A stretch of 64,000 nt of DNA. It comes from Didymella arachidicola. Lineage: Eukaryota; Ascomycota; Dothideomycetes; Pleosporales; Didymellaceae. The stretch's first letter is position 1. Each line of letters starts with the position of its first letter. The stretch is from positions 2,728,001 through 2,792,000 of the forward strand of contig CM049987.1 of assembly GCA_016630955.3 (NCBI GenBank), in the 5' to 3' direction. The notes below the pieces were generated by a model that did not search any database, had not been told where the DNA came from, and saw nothing but the letters and a program-made list of their open reading frames with translations. This document shows positions 1-11,900 of this stretch, in pieces. Position numbers and translations under genes: made by a program.

Positions 1-655
1 ATGGTGTCGTGAGCAGCTGGTTCATGCATGGTTTCGCTGCAGCTCGCCGCCTAGCAGCGAGCTTTGGGCAGCGGGCAGTCCTAGTGAGGCGGGAGCTACC
101 TCATAGGCGCAGCAGCTTGAGCGCAGCTCTGGTCTTGAGCTCTGTCTCTGACAGCTTCCGAGCTCTGTACGTGTCTCGCTGCATGCTGCATCCTGCAGAG
201 GGCTGCAACCTGGCGTGCGGCCTGCCACAGCTGCGCCCAATGTGCGTGAACCATGGCTGCCAGCGTCGCGGCGCTGTCTCAGCGAGCGGCTCCCGCTACG
301 CAGAAGGTGCTTCGATTTCTAGAGCGCTTCTGGAAGATAGATCAGCCCCAGAAAGCTTGCCTAAAGCTCCAGTGCCTGCCCACGCCTGGTGATCGCTCTT
401 GCTGCAGCCTCTCCCCTCTCCTGCCCCGGATTGCCTAAGCGTCATTGCGGCTGCACGCCCGCTCCACACGCCCTCACCACCACTAACGCCCATCGTGCAA
501 TTGCATCCTACATCCGCTGCCCTTTCGTGCATTGCCTCCTTCCATCTGCACACCATCGCTGCGTTCCAGGCCTCGCAGCTCAACGCCGCCCATCCCTGCC
601 CCTCGCGAATCCCACGTCAAAGAGCTGCGCTCGACCCCTCACCTCCCACCTTCCA
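1..655. other. Upstream region and probable 5' leader of the PKA regulatory subunit gene
   Basis: No gene is supported here. The stretch from about 400 on is rich in C and CT, as expected for a fungal promoter or leader. The reading frame of the downstream gene stays open for 89 codons upstream of the chosen ATG, back to position 389. That upstream part has no recognisable domain and I treat it as leader. Confidence 0.5.
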
Positions 656-2029
656 ATGTCCCTCCCGCCAGACTACTCCAATGAGATAGCCGCCCTCGAC
701 CGCGAGATCCTCAAGCACAAGCCCAACGACATCCTCCAGTTCTGTGCGAGCTTCTTCAACCGCCGCCTCGAGTCGCAGCGCGCCGAGTTCCTGCTGTCGC
801 AGCAGCATTCCAGCCAACAAGGCCGTGCGGAACACAGCTTCCCCGGCAACAACCCCTTCGGCACATCCCCCATCTCGGGCGCCTTCGCAAAGAGTCCAAT
901 GCAGCGCCTTGAGGAAGAGGAAGAGGGCGACATGATGGCCTCCCCCACCGCGTCCTCGTTTGCGCAGGCTGAGTCGAACAGGGCCCACGGCGGCCATCCG
1001 AGCGAGAGCGCTTTTGGCAACTTTGGCAACTTCGGCGGCTTTGGAGGCTCCTCCAAGAACCAGGTCACGCAAATGCCTCCCATCGCAGGCAGCAGCGCAC
1101 CCAGCAACTACAACGCCAATCGACGCGTGTCTGTGTCCGCCGAGTCCCTCAATCCCACATCCGCAGACAACGACAACTTCACGCCGCCATTCCACCAAAA
1201 GACTGAGGAGCAGGTGTCACGTTTGAGGTCCGCTGTCTCTGGCAATTTCCTCTTCTCGCATCTCGACGACGAGCAGTCTGCACAGGTTCTGGGTGCGTTG
1301 CACGAGAAGCCAATACCAACCAAGGGCATCAAGGTCATCACACAAGGCGATGTTGGCGACTACTTCTACGTCGTCGAGAAGGGTTCTTTCGATATTCACG
1401 TCAACAAGTCCGGGAAGCTGGAAGCTGGCGTCGATGGATTAGGTGCGAAGGTAGGGTCTGTCGGCCCTGGAGGGTCTTTTGGTGAGCTTGCGCTTATGTA
1501 CAACGCCCCTCGCGCTGCTACCGTCATCTCCGCTGAGCCGTCGACTCTGTGGGCGCTCGACCGTGTCACATTCCGCCGCATCCTCATGGACAGTGCTTTC
1601 CAGCGACGACGTATGTACGAGGGTTTTCTCGAGGAAGTCCCACTTCTTTCCACACTCAACCAGTATGAGCGGTCCAAGATTGCAGATGCACTCGAGACGA
1701 AGAAGTACCCGCCTGGTACCGAAATCATTCGAGAGGGCGACATCGGCGAGTCGTTTTACATTCTTGAATCAGGACAAGCGCAAGTCTACATCCGCGGCAA
1801 TAACGCGCCCGTTAAAACATATCAGAAGGGCGACTACTTTGGAGAACTTGCTCTGTTAAACGATGCACCCCGTGCTGCGTCCGTCATCAGCGAAACTGAG
1901 GTCAAGGTCGCCATGCTCGGTAAGAACGGCTTTCAGCGTCTGCTGGGCCCTGTTGAGGGTATCATGAGGCGGAACGATCCCAGCAAGCTCGAAGGTGATG
2001 GCGTCGATCCTCTCTCTAGAGCATCATAA
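656..2029 (+). CDS. pkaR: cAMP-dependent protein kinase regulatory subunit
   Basis: This is the regulatory subunit of protein kinase A (Bcy1/PkaR type, 457 aa). It holds the catalytic subunit inactive until cAMP binds. I chose the ATG at 656 because the protein then begins with the typical RII-like docking/dimerisation helices (MSLPPDYSNEIAALDREIL). A disordered Ser/Gly/Phe-rich linker leads to the inhibitor site RRVSV at residues 156-160, which carries a phosphorylatable Ser (type II). Two cyclic-nucleotide-binding domains follow, each with its phosphate-binding cassette: FGELAL near residue 275 followed by APRAAT, and FGELALLNDAPRAAS near residue 395. Length and domain order match the fungal family. 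The single-exon frame is uninterrupted. The frame is also open upstream to 389, so a longer isoform cannot be excluded from sequence alone. Confidence 0.96.
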   Translation: MSLPPDYSNEIAALDREILKHKPNDILQFCASFFNRRLESQRAEFLLSQQHSSQQGRAEHSFPGNNPFGTSPISGAFAKSPMQRLEEEEEGDMMASPTASSFAQAESNRAHGGHPSESAFGNFGNFGGFGGSSKNQVTQMPPIAGSSAPSNYNANRRVSVSAESLNPTSADNDNFTPPFHQKTEEQVSRLRSAVSGNFLFSHLDDEQSAQVLGALHEKPIPTKGIKVITQGDVGDYFYVVEKGSFDIHVNKSGKLEAGVDGLGAKVGSVGPGGSFGELALMYNAPRAATVISAEPSTLWALDRVTFRRILMDSAFQRRRMYEGFLEEVPLLSTLNQYERSKIADALETKKYPPGTEIIREGDIGESFYILESGQAQVYIRGNNAPVKTYQKGDYFGELALLNDAPRAASVISETEVKVAMLGKNGFQRLLGPVEGIMRRNDPSKLEGDGVDPLSRAS

Positions 2030-4212
2030 CCTGCACGCACCAATACACGCTGCTACTGTTTGTCATGATACGCGAGACGACTTCAGGCCACAAGCGAGGA
2101 AGTGCAGATTTCAGCAGCAAGGGAGCGTAGTAGTAGCTCCTGCTTCTCGGCGTTTTCGCATGTATTCCTACCCTTCCTACTGTCACTAAACGTTGGTTCC
2201 CCTCGACGAAGAGCGGCGGCTTGCTTTCAGGCGAAGAAGGAGCGTAGTGAACTCATCCGTTACCTATACTCCAATTATGCACGAATGAAAGTATCAAAGA
2301 TTCGATCTTGCACCTATCATCCTTTTTGTAGGTCTGAAGCAATATATGCTCCCGTCTCTGGAATTCAAGAGTGGAATTGATTTCGTTCGTGCGTTGCCGG
2401 TCCGTCAGCCTCAGCCCTATGACCCAACACCTGACCTTCAACATGCGAATTACTTACGGTCCAAAATATGCACGACTCCTGACTTTTGAGAAACCAACGA
2501 AGGATCACGGCGAAACTTGAGTGTGGCCGGCCGCAATATGGCGTGCAATGCCCAAGTCTTGGTTCTCGGAGTCGGGGTCAGCTTACGGTTTGCTGTCCAT
2601 TTTGGCACTCACCCATGACTACTCGCAGTCATCAAGACCCACTCTGCTGAGCAGCGCCCATACTAAAGGATCGGAATAAGGCCGCAACAGTTTACTGAAG
2701 TCTTCAGCTCCGAAGGACCGGACAACAATCTCCTCGCTTAGCTGCCCGTCGATTTACCTGCCAATGGCCGAGAAAAATCTCCAGGCTTCAGACACCAACG
2801 CAGTCTCACATATCTACAGGGTCTCGACGATAAATCTAAGATCTTATCTTGTTGCTTCTTCTGGTTCCATGACATAACTGAGTGGTGGAAGCAGAATTGG
2901 CTTAGGTTAACAATGGTCACCTCCCAAGCTCTTGTGTCCGACTTGACAACATACCGCCGTACTGACTACAGGGCTATGGTGTGTACATACAACCTACAAA
3001 GTTTGAAAACTCCAATGAGCAGAAAACGAACTGAATCCGAGATCGTTCAGTGGTACTCGGCTTCGAACGTGGTGTGCTTACATACGCTAATACGCTCACA
3101 ACGTGCACTAGCTACAAAAACGGCAAATGGGACATCGTAGAACATCTTCTTGGATGGTATCGTCTTGGTCTAGCGGATTCGTTCAGCCCTATAGCAGCTT
3201 GAGGCGGCTGCACCCACGATTGACCCAAGTGTGCACCTCAGTAAAGGGCTGTTCCGGAAGATCTCTAGCTCCACACTCATGTATCATTCACGTAGCGACA
3301 TGACGGGCATCTATATTGAAACTAGAGATAGAATATTCTCAGACTTGGGGTCCCGGAGAATGTGGAGATGAGATCAGCATGTATGTCATAACGCTCACCA
3401 TTCTTACTGCTCACACGTCTCGATCTAACAACATTGGCAAACAACGTCAGCCACGCCAAGCAAGCTCGAGGCTGCAATCTAACAACATTGTTCGGTACAT
3501 GCCAGGTACAAACACCCACATACTGATCTACTGTGGTAGTTCATATAAGTCTTTCAGCTATGACGTTATCCATGACTGTTGGTGGATTACTTACGACGCA
3601 ATGGCAATCTTGAGATCGCAGACCGCCAATAATCCGCATCAAGTCCTCGGACCAGCTTTTCAAACCCCACTGAAGGTGTGGCTTTAGGGCGCAGCTGGAT
3701 CCTCCCGCTATCTGCTGCGCTGCTATAAACGATGGTCGAAAGACCCCTGCAGTTGTCGCCGGTTGGCGTCGCGTGGCTATGGCGGACGGACGGTGCCTTA
3801 GACAACAACGTTGCTGCGTGGCTAACCTCTATGTAGCCTTCAGCACCGATTCAAAATCATCTCACTGATGAGTCCGCGCCTACAAAATCACCTGCTCGAT
3901 CACCCTTTATTGTGCACTGTGGTGTCTGAAGTGTTGAAGCCATCCAGGCACCTTCTCGGACCCCAAAAGTTGAGATACATACACTGCACAAGGCAAGGAT
4001 CTTCTCGATTATTTCCGAAGTCGGCACATCAAACTCTTGAAGTTTACCAGTCATATAACAGCGATTTCGATACAAAACGCCTACGATATTGGCAACGTCC
4101 ATTCACCACAAGACTTCCATACCGCGCTCTGCTCACTACAGTACTTCTCTCAACGAAAATCCTCGAGACCGGCAGATTAATTGTGCTATTTTGAGATCCA
4201 ACCTCTCTCACC
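2030..4212. other. Intergenic region, no supported gene
   Basis: Base composition is ordinary. Only short open frames without recognisable domains occur (for example 3316-3687 and 3868-4194). I see no transposon, tRNA or clear repeat. It presumably holds the pkaR 3' UTR and the promoter of the next gene. Confidence 0.5.
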
Positions 4213-6006
4213 ATGGCGTCTCCCAATGAGTCTTCATCATCAAGGAGGAGGCCTGGGCGGAGGCGGTTACCACCACTCGAACCTGGACCGGCTCTCCAGT
4301 TCGTTGTAGCCAATCATCCTGATCAATTCAGGGCTGGCAAGACGATGCGGCATGTTCGATCTCACGTCATGTACAAGCATCGAACCGAGCGAAAAACACC
4401 TTCCAACGATCGACCCCACATGCAGCTACAAAGGAGCGCCTCGGCGTACGCATCAAGTACAACAAGTCCTGCTCTGACCGGCTCAGATGGATCTACTAAC
4501 GAACCTGATTATCTTTTTCCCACGCTTCCACGACCTCGAAGTGGAATGTGGAGCGGACCACCACAGCCCGAATATACAGCACACACTGCTGCGCCATCTG
4601 TGCTGCGAAGCTTGATTCACCAGATACTGTCATCAACACAAGGGAGTTACGCCAGAAGTGCGCCTCCAATGTTTGAGGACGCCTCAGGGTTCCCCTTCCC
4701 CGGTCTATATGGCTCCCACAGTGGTCATCGTGACAGTCTGAAATCGGAGTATATCGATCACTCGACTTTCTTCTGTCAAGGTAGGCGATAAATTCCCTGA
4801 AAATTCAAATGGCTCATACCCAAGCAGACAGACAATGGATGCAAGCAATCTGCGCAGACCAGATGTCGTTCCTCAGCCACGTCAGTGTCTCGAGCGTCTG
4901 TCAAGATCTAATCGAAGGCCTTTGGCAGGACAGCGATACGACTGTACAAATTAAGACTCATACGCTCAGTACCCTCTCAGGTCAACTAGAGTCGAACGAC
5001 GCTACTATACTGAGCATATTACACTTGCTGTTGAGCGAAGTCGGCGGCGATGAGACGGCGTTCAGTGTACATTATCAGGGGCTCCAGGGTCTCATTCACC
5101 GGAGAGGTGGCTTGCATCGTTTGCCTTATCATCTCGCAACCTACATTATTCTGTAAGTCTTTCAGATTAAACGGCTGGTCTCTTTCCGTACGCCATTGGC
5201 TGTCTGCCTCAACTCATGACGATGTCTTTCAAGAGAGACCACAGTGGCAGTTGGATGCTACAAACATGACTGGTCAGAGCTATATTGACTTCGACAGACT
5301 CCTAACGACACTAGCCATTTTCAAGCGCCTACCCGAGTTGACTCGCCGTTCCTCTCCCAACCCTACCACACACCACCCCCTCCACCACCATCCCTTCCCC
5401 TCACCCCTATACGCACCACACAGAAACTTCACCACCATAACACACTCATGCTCAACACAAACACTCAGCATAATCATAGACATGCACACCCTCACCCAAG
5501 CAATCAAAAACCACAGCAACAGCAACAGCCAAACCTTCACCCCATCCCCGCACCACCACCAAATCCACAATCGCCTCCGCAGCCTCCCCTCAACACGCGC
5601 CTCAGACTGGACACACGAAAGCATCCGCCTCGCAGCACTCATCTACACGCACGCCATATTCACCCACACCACCCTCGCATCCGCAGCGAATACACAACAC
5701 CAACCCGGCGAGACGACGCTATTAACCGCCCTCCTCAGCGCAGTCGCGCACACAGAAATACTCGCCTGCTGGAACGACCTACGCGGCGTTTTCCTCTGGG
5801 TATGTTTCATCGGCGGATTAGCAGCGTGGGATTCGGCACATGTCGAGACTGGGTTCGTGGAGCCTTCGGCGGCGTGGGCGAGGAAGTGTTTTTCAGTGTG
5901 GGCGGTTAGGGTAGTGGTGGGTGTTGAGTTTGAGAATGCGGATGGCGTGATGGAGGCGCTGAAGACGGGGTTGGAAGTGAGGCATTTCCTGGAGAGGCGG
6001 CTGTGA
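4213..6006 (+). CDS. DUF3468-type fungal transcription factor, frame broken by a 13-nt intron-like remnant
   Basis: The N-terminus (LQFVVANHPDQFRAG then MRHVRSHVMYKHR) and C-terminus (WNDLRGVFLWVCFIGGLAAWD, VVVGVEFENADGVMEAL) are typical of the Pezizomycotina family annotated as DUF3468 or tachykinin-like transcription factors. No DNA-binding zinc cluster is visible, as in many members. Exon 1 is 4213-4780. Intron 1 starts GTAGGC at 4781 and can end at 4824 or 4827 (AAGCAG, NAGNAG acceptor), both in frame. Exon 2 runs to 5152. There the frame stops at GTAAGTCTTTCAG (5153-5165), which has a perfect donor and acceptor but is only 13 nt and has no branch site. Removing it restores the frame to 6006 (578 aa). 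The middle, about 5350-5640, is His/Thr/Pro-rich low complexity. Either the gene has lost most of an intron and is damaged, or the true splicing is longer (an acceptor at 5279 is also in frame). Function unknown. Confidence 0.6.
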
Positions 6007-6667
6007 GGAAGAGAGTCGGGTGATCTGGTTTTTGTGGATTTTGTACGCGTACGCTGTGCGATGCGAGAGCGCTGCGGGACAGCTGCGTGTGTATGTTGGT
6101 ATCTTGTCAAAAGCATAGAATACAGTGAAGCAGAGGCGCACACGCGAGTATATGCTTCGAACCTATCGACGGCGAGAAAAGTCAGGGTCTGGTTCCTGCC
6201 TTCCTGCTCTTTCTTGCACCATTCTTGCACATGGCGTATGCGGTGTCGCAGCCGGGTAGGTTCTGCTATACGAGTTGTATCTTGCGTAAAGGCGAGCCTG
6301 TATTATCTACCATGAAGTTTGGAAGGGCAATGTAAGCAGTACGTCAAGAGAACATTGCGACAGTCTGCTTGAGCCTGCTGTAAAGTAGAGGGTATGTGTG
6401 TCATTACAGACTATCGTAAATCGTACTTATGCAAGCAAGCGTGGCGTACCGTTAGCTATCATGAGGACCACCTGTTGAACGCCATGTGTGAAGCCGAGCA
6501 GCAAAGACCAGGGACATGCACACTGTGTCAGCGCCAGTAAACCCGCAAACGCCCAAGTCCATCCTCCCGTTCCCCGTGAGCATGATGCTCCAAAGTCTCC
6601 TCTCATGTGCCAAAACGCCGTATCTAGTATGAGTGAAGGCGCACTTATTGATCGCAGAGCTGTTGAC
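6007..6667. other. Convergent intergenic region
   Basis: This lies between the 3' ends of the DUF3468-type gene and the FHA gene. No domain-bearing ORF, repeat or RNA gene is visible. Confidence 0.5.
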
Positions 6668-8377
6668 CTAGGCAACAGTAAAGAAAGATTCCGGTAAAGC
6701 CGTAAGCGCACCAACGGTGAAAACGGCGCCGAGTGCAGTGGCAGGGATCATTACCTTCGCGGCGCTCAGTGCTCGCCTGAGGATGCTCTTTGGCTGGGCA
6801 ATAGGCCGCTGTTGCTGAAGAGTGGCTTGCTCCACGGTGCGACTGGCTACCTTGGGAGCGGCGACCTCGATCTCAGACTCCATTACTTTATGCTCGACGG
6901 CTACATCAGTCTCCTCATCAAATGCGTCATATGCGCTGCGCTTTCGGCTCTTGATCGACGTTGGCGTCGGCGGCTGCTCGTCGACAAGGTCGGAGATGGA
7001 GAGACCGGCCTTGCGCACCGCAGCCTCTCCAGCCGCAACAAATGCGTCAAGCGCTTCGGCAGCAGGTACTGCATGAGGTGGCGTGTGAATATGGTCTGCA
7101 ACTAGTCGATAACCAAAGGCAGGCTCGAGCGATGCCCCTTGATACTCACGGTACTCACGATCCAGCCCAACCATCGGACTCCAGGAGGGTACATTTTGAG
7201 CAGCACCGAGCATGCGCTCGGACTCAATGAGCGAAGGCTCGTCCCACGTCTTCTGGCGCTTCTGAGAAGGTCGTGGCGGAAGTGGAGGAGCGATAGTGCT
7301 GTCGAACATGCTGCTCGGAAAGGTGACGTGGTCGTTGATGCCCTGCCACGTGGGGAGAGAGAAGGTCTCAACTGGGGTTGGGATATTTGCAGATACACTA
7401 TCAGCTGACTGCGCGGTGAGTGGAGCGTCAGACGTTGCATGGACTGCCGGTGGCTGAGCTTGTTCGAATGGCGTTGATCCCACTTGCACAACCTCCTCAA
7501 TGTAGTGAGCTTGTTGAATCAGAGGCGACTCAGGGCTGTATCCGCGGACACTGCCGGCGCTCACAGCATCGCTATCGTCGGAGCTATCAGCGTCACTGTC
7601 AGCAGCAGCATCCTCCTCCTCGTCGACCAAAGACGAGCCGTCGATATCGAAGACCTCCTCTTCATCTGATAGTTGCGCCAAAGTCACGTCAGCAATGTCC
7701 TCAGACTGTCCTGTCTCGTCCTCGTTGTTCTCGTGTTCCGAAGCGGCATCAGAATCATCGAGGACGAGTGGGTCAAGCTGGCTGCCACCACCTGAGTGGG
7801 CGAAGCCGAACTCCTCCTCAGACTCTTCGTCAGGTACAGTGAAGCCACGGGAGAAAGGTTCGCAGTTGGTGACCTCTGCGCTGAATGTATACTTGAAGGC
7901 AACGAAGTAGCCTAGAGATGGTCAGTGAGTACTTTATCGGCAGTCAGCGGCACTACCTACTCTCATTACGGTTTACATTTACGCCGAACTGCAGCGTGTC
8001 GCCGTTGGAAAGCTGCTTGGGAGTGTGAGGAACAAGTGGGACGCCGTTGACGTGAGTGCCGTGCATGGACTTGGTGTCGGTGATGTAGACCTGCGGGGTA
8101 CCTGAGATCGCGTTTGCGGTCAAGATAGCATGCTCGCGAGACACAACAGGGCTGTCGATGTAGACGTTGTTCTTCGCTGGCAATAGATAGCCTTTGGAGA
8201 CGTTCTTGGAGGCGCGGCCGATGGCGAACCTGGAGTCAAGCTCCAGTTCGAGCTCGCGAGTCTGGTGCGCATCGTAGCCCTCGTCCTGCCTGAGGACGAT
8301 GCGGAAGGCTGTGGATGATCAGCACGTGAGCCATCATGAAACAGAGTTGGAACTTAGTGGTACTTACTGGTGACCAT
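6668..8377 (-). CDS. FHA-domain protein with C-terminal membrane anchor
   Basis: The three-exon model (8377-8368, 8308-7961, 7911-6668) gives 533 aa. The first exon is only 10 nt; its donor GTAAGT and the CAG acceptor at 8309 give the start MVTTFRIVLR. A forkhead-associated (phosphothreonine-binding) domain follows at about residues 20-125, with the conserved GRASKNVS, SREHA and THVNG signatures. The rest is acidic and disordered (Asp/Glu/Ser runs). A single hydrophobic segment lies at the extreme C-terminus (VMIPATALGAVFTVGALTAL), which fits a tail anchor in the ER or nuclear envelope. FHA plus tail anchor recalls Far10/Vps64 and the SLMAP/PRO45 component of STRIPAK. The long coiled coils of those proteins are not evident, so I do not assign the name. 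The gene is divergent from RPC1 with 585 bp between the ATGs. Confidence 0.85.
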
Positions 8378-8962
8378 GGTGTTGTGTCTGTGTTGAGGGA
8401 AAGTACGAGAGAGAGATGTGAAGGCAAGGCAAGGGATTCTGTCGAGTTGAGGTGCTGTTTGTTTCAAAGAGAGGAACGGTAATGGTGCATGACCTGGGGC
8501 GGAGCCGGGCTATAAGCGGGGCGTTGCTCCTGGAACGTTGGGCCAGGGACGAGGTGTCGGCGTGGTGACGAGAGCCAGAAGCGGTGGATAGAGAGTTGGA
8601 TATAGAAGTCGGACTCCCAGACTGGCTGGCTGGAGACTCAAGTGAGACAGCTTGGCCTGCGCGGCGAGGGCGGGGGCAGGAGTGGATGTCGTGGTGCTGC
8701 TGCCTCTGGGGTGATTAGAGCTACTATCCGCTTTGGGCTTATCGGCAGCGCGAGCATGAGGGGCGCTAGGCAGGGATGGCGGCTCTCGCGCGGCGGCTGG
8801 ATGTGCCCCACCCAAGTTTTTGTCTTCACGACTGAACTTCGCCTTGAACAGCGTTGCGCCTCTTGACATGACTCACGCTGGCACGACAATGCACGAGAGC
8901 CACGAAGACGGTCGATAGCACAGAACCAACAACACCCGAAGGGACACCGCTCACCCGCCGCC
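8378..8962. promoter_or_regulatory. Shared divergent promoter region of the FHA gene and RPC1
   Basis: This is the 585-bp gap between two divergent start codons, GC-rich in the middle. No specific operator could be identified. ORFs here (8510-8869 and others) look like chance frames. Confidence 0.4.
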
Positions 8963-11900
8963 ATGGCCGACACGGCGCCCAACTACGCTGTCAAGCAGCA
9001 GGTCGTGGACAAGATCCCCGCGCGCATCAAGCACATCCAGTTCGGCATATAGTAGGGCCCACCGCGCATGCACACGCCGCAGGATGCATAGTAACAGCTC
9101 GCAGCTCGAACCAGGACATTGTCAACCAGGCCGTCCTCGAAGTGTCCGACCGCAATGTCTACGATCTCGCCCCCGCCGCCGACAACACGCGCACCCTCAC
9201 AGCCAACGGGCCCATGGACATCCACATGGGAATCTCGAGCAAGACGGGAAAGTGCGGAACATGTGGAGAGGGTCTCGACAAGTGCAATGGCCACTTCGGC
9301 CACATCAAGCTCGCGCTGCCGGCTTTCCACGTCGGGTACCTGAAGCACATCATCGAGGTGCTGAACTGCATTTGCAAGGACTGTTCGCGGGTGCTGCTGG
9401 ACGAAGTAGAGCGACGGAGATATTTGCGCAGCATGCGCCGACCGGACATGGACACATTACGGCGAAGCGCTGTCTCGAAGAGGATCTTGGATGACTGCAG
9501 AAAGAAGAAGATATGTCCATACTGTAATGCGCTGCAAGGTACCGTCAGGAAGGTCCCCGGGCACCCTCTCAAAATTATTCACAACCGTTACGATGCATAC
9601 AACCGATCGACTGCGAAGACGAAAAAGGCCCCGGCCGGCAAAATCGAGTTCGACCAGTCTTTCGACACAGCCAAGTCGGCCAATCCCGACCTCGACAAGC
9701 ACCTGAAGAAAGCTGCCGACGACATGCACCCGCTGCGAGCGCTAAACCTATTCAAGAAAATTTCGCCAGAAGACTGCGAGCTGCTGGCTATGATCCCAGA
9801 GGATGCGCGACCGGAGATGTTGATTTGGGAATACATGCCTGTGCCTCCTGTGGCCCTGCGACCCTCAGTCATGCAGGAAGGTGGAGCCACCGAGGACGAT
9901 GTAACGAACAAGATTGGAGACATCTGCCAGATCAGCAGTATCATCAGGGCTGGGCTGGCGCGAGGATTTCCTCTGCAGATTCTCATGGAGCAGTGGGACT
10001 TCCTACAACTGCAGATCGCCATGTACATTAACAGCGATGCGCCTGGCCTGAAACAGCAGGGACTGCAGAAGACGATGCGTGGTTTCTCGCAGAGACTGAA
10101 GGGCAAAGGTGGGCGGTTCCGTCAAAATCTGTCAGGAAAGCGTGTCGATTTCTCAGGTCGTACTGTCATTGGTCCTGATCCTAACCTGAGTATCGAAGAA
10201 GTGGCCGTCCCGGAGCGTGTAGCAAAGAACCTCACATACCCAGAGAAGGTGACACGCTACAACATCGAGAAACTGAAGAAGCTCGTGCTCAATGGCGCCA
10301 ATAAGTATCCCGGCGCGAATTACATCTTAAAAGACGATGCAGAGCGACAACCAACCCGTGAGCGCTCGAAGATCTCCTTAGCTGCATTGACAAAGCACGA
10401 CCGGAAAGGCGAACGCTTGAAGAGGCCCGCCGAAAACCTTAGAATCGGCGATATCGTCGAGCGACACATTGAGGACGGCGACATTGTGCTCTTCAACCGT
10501 CAACCGTCACTCCACAAGCTCAGTATCCTCAGTCATAGAGCGAAGGTGCGGCCATGGAGGACATTCCGTCTCAACGAATGTGTCTGCAATCCCTACAACG
10601 CCGATTTCGACGGTGACGAGATGAATTTGCATGTTCCACAGACCGAAGAAGCGCGCACAGAAGCCACCGAGCTTATGGGCGTCAAATACAACATTGCCAC
10701 ACCCAAGAACGGAACTCCCATTATCGCCGCCATCCAGGATTTCATCACAGCCGCGTTCCTTCTCAGCAACAAGAGTAACTTCTATGATCGACGAACGTTT
10801 TGCCAGATTGTCAACTACATGTTCAACGGAGACGGAGCCTACGATCCGGATACGGGTAAGACCTTGCCCATTGAGATCCCGCCCCCAGTCATCTGGAAGC
10901 CGCAAGCACTATGGACTGGAAAGCAGGTCTTCAACTTGCTGATGAGACCTAACAAAGAGTCGAGGGTGCTTGTTAACCTTGAAGCTGCGAACAAGATGTT
11001 CAAACCCAAGGCTGGCGTACCACACGATCTCAGCGACAACGACGCGTATCTAGTCATCCGCAACTCGGAAGTCATGTGCGGATGCATGGACAAGGCGACC
11101 GTTGGTGACGGAAAGAAGGATTCCGTCTTTTACGTCATGATGCGTGACTTTGGACCTCAGCACGCTGTACAGGGCATGAATCGTCTGTCCAAGCTGTCCG
11201 CTCGTTGGCTTTCCAACAACGGCTTCTCCCTCGGTATCAGTGATGTCACTCCTGGCGAGAAGCTCATGCAAAAGAAGCAAGCCTTGGTCGTCGAAGCCTA
11301 CAAACAGTGTGACAAGATCATCAGCGACTTCCAAGAAGGCAAGTTGCAGCGTGATCCTGGTTGCGACGAAGAGAAGACCATGGAGAACAGAATTGGTGGT
11401 ATCTTGTCGAACGTTCGTCAGGCCGCTGGTGATATCTGTTTCGAGGAGCTCAGCCGATGGAACTCACCGCTCCTCATGGCCAAGTGCGGTTCCAAAGGTT
11501 CCAACCTTAACGTGTCTCAGATGGTTGCTTCTGTCGGTCAACAGATGATTGGCGGTGCCCGTGTCGCAGACGGGTTCCACCATCGGACATTGCCTCATTT
11601 CCCCAAGGCAGCACGACAGCCTGCGGCCAAGGGCTTCGTCAGTAACAGTTTCTTCTCCGGTCTCACGCCATCTGAGTTCATCTTTCACGCCATGAGTGGT
11701 CGTGAGGGTCTGGTTGATACCGCCGTCAAGACAGCTGAAACTGGCTACATGAGTAGACGATTGATGAAGTCGTTGGAAGACCTGTCGGCTTCGTACGACG
11801 AGACTGTTCGAAACTCGTCTGGAACCGTTGTACAATTCCAGTATGGAGACGACAACCTTGATCCCGTCGACATGGAAGGCAAAGCGAAACCAGTCAACTT

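Noticed and set aside
3155..3235. tRNA-like start (TGGTCTAGCGG)
   Set aside because: No complementary acceptor arms and no proper T-loop (GGTTCGAATCC) at the right distance.
5448..5909. Gln/His/Pro-rich plus-strand frame
   Set aside because: Shadow of the low-complexity region of the DUF3468-type gene in another frame.
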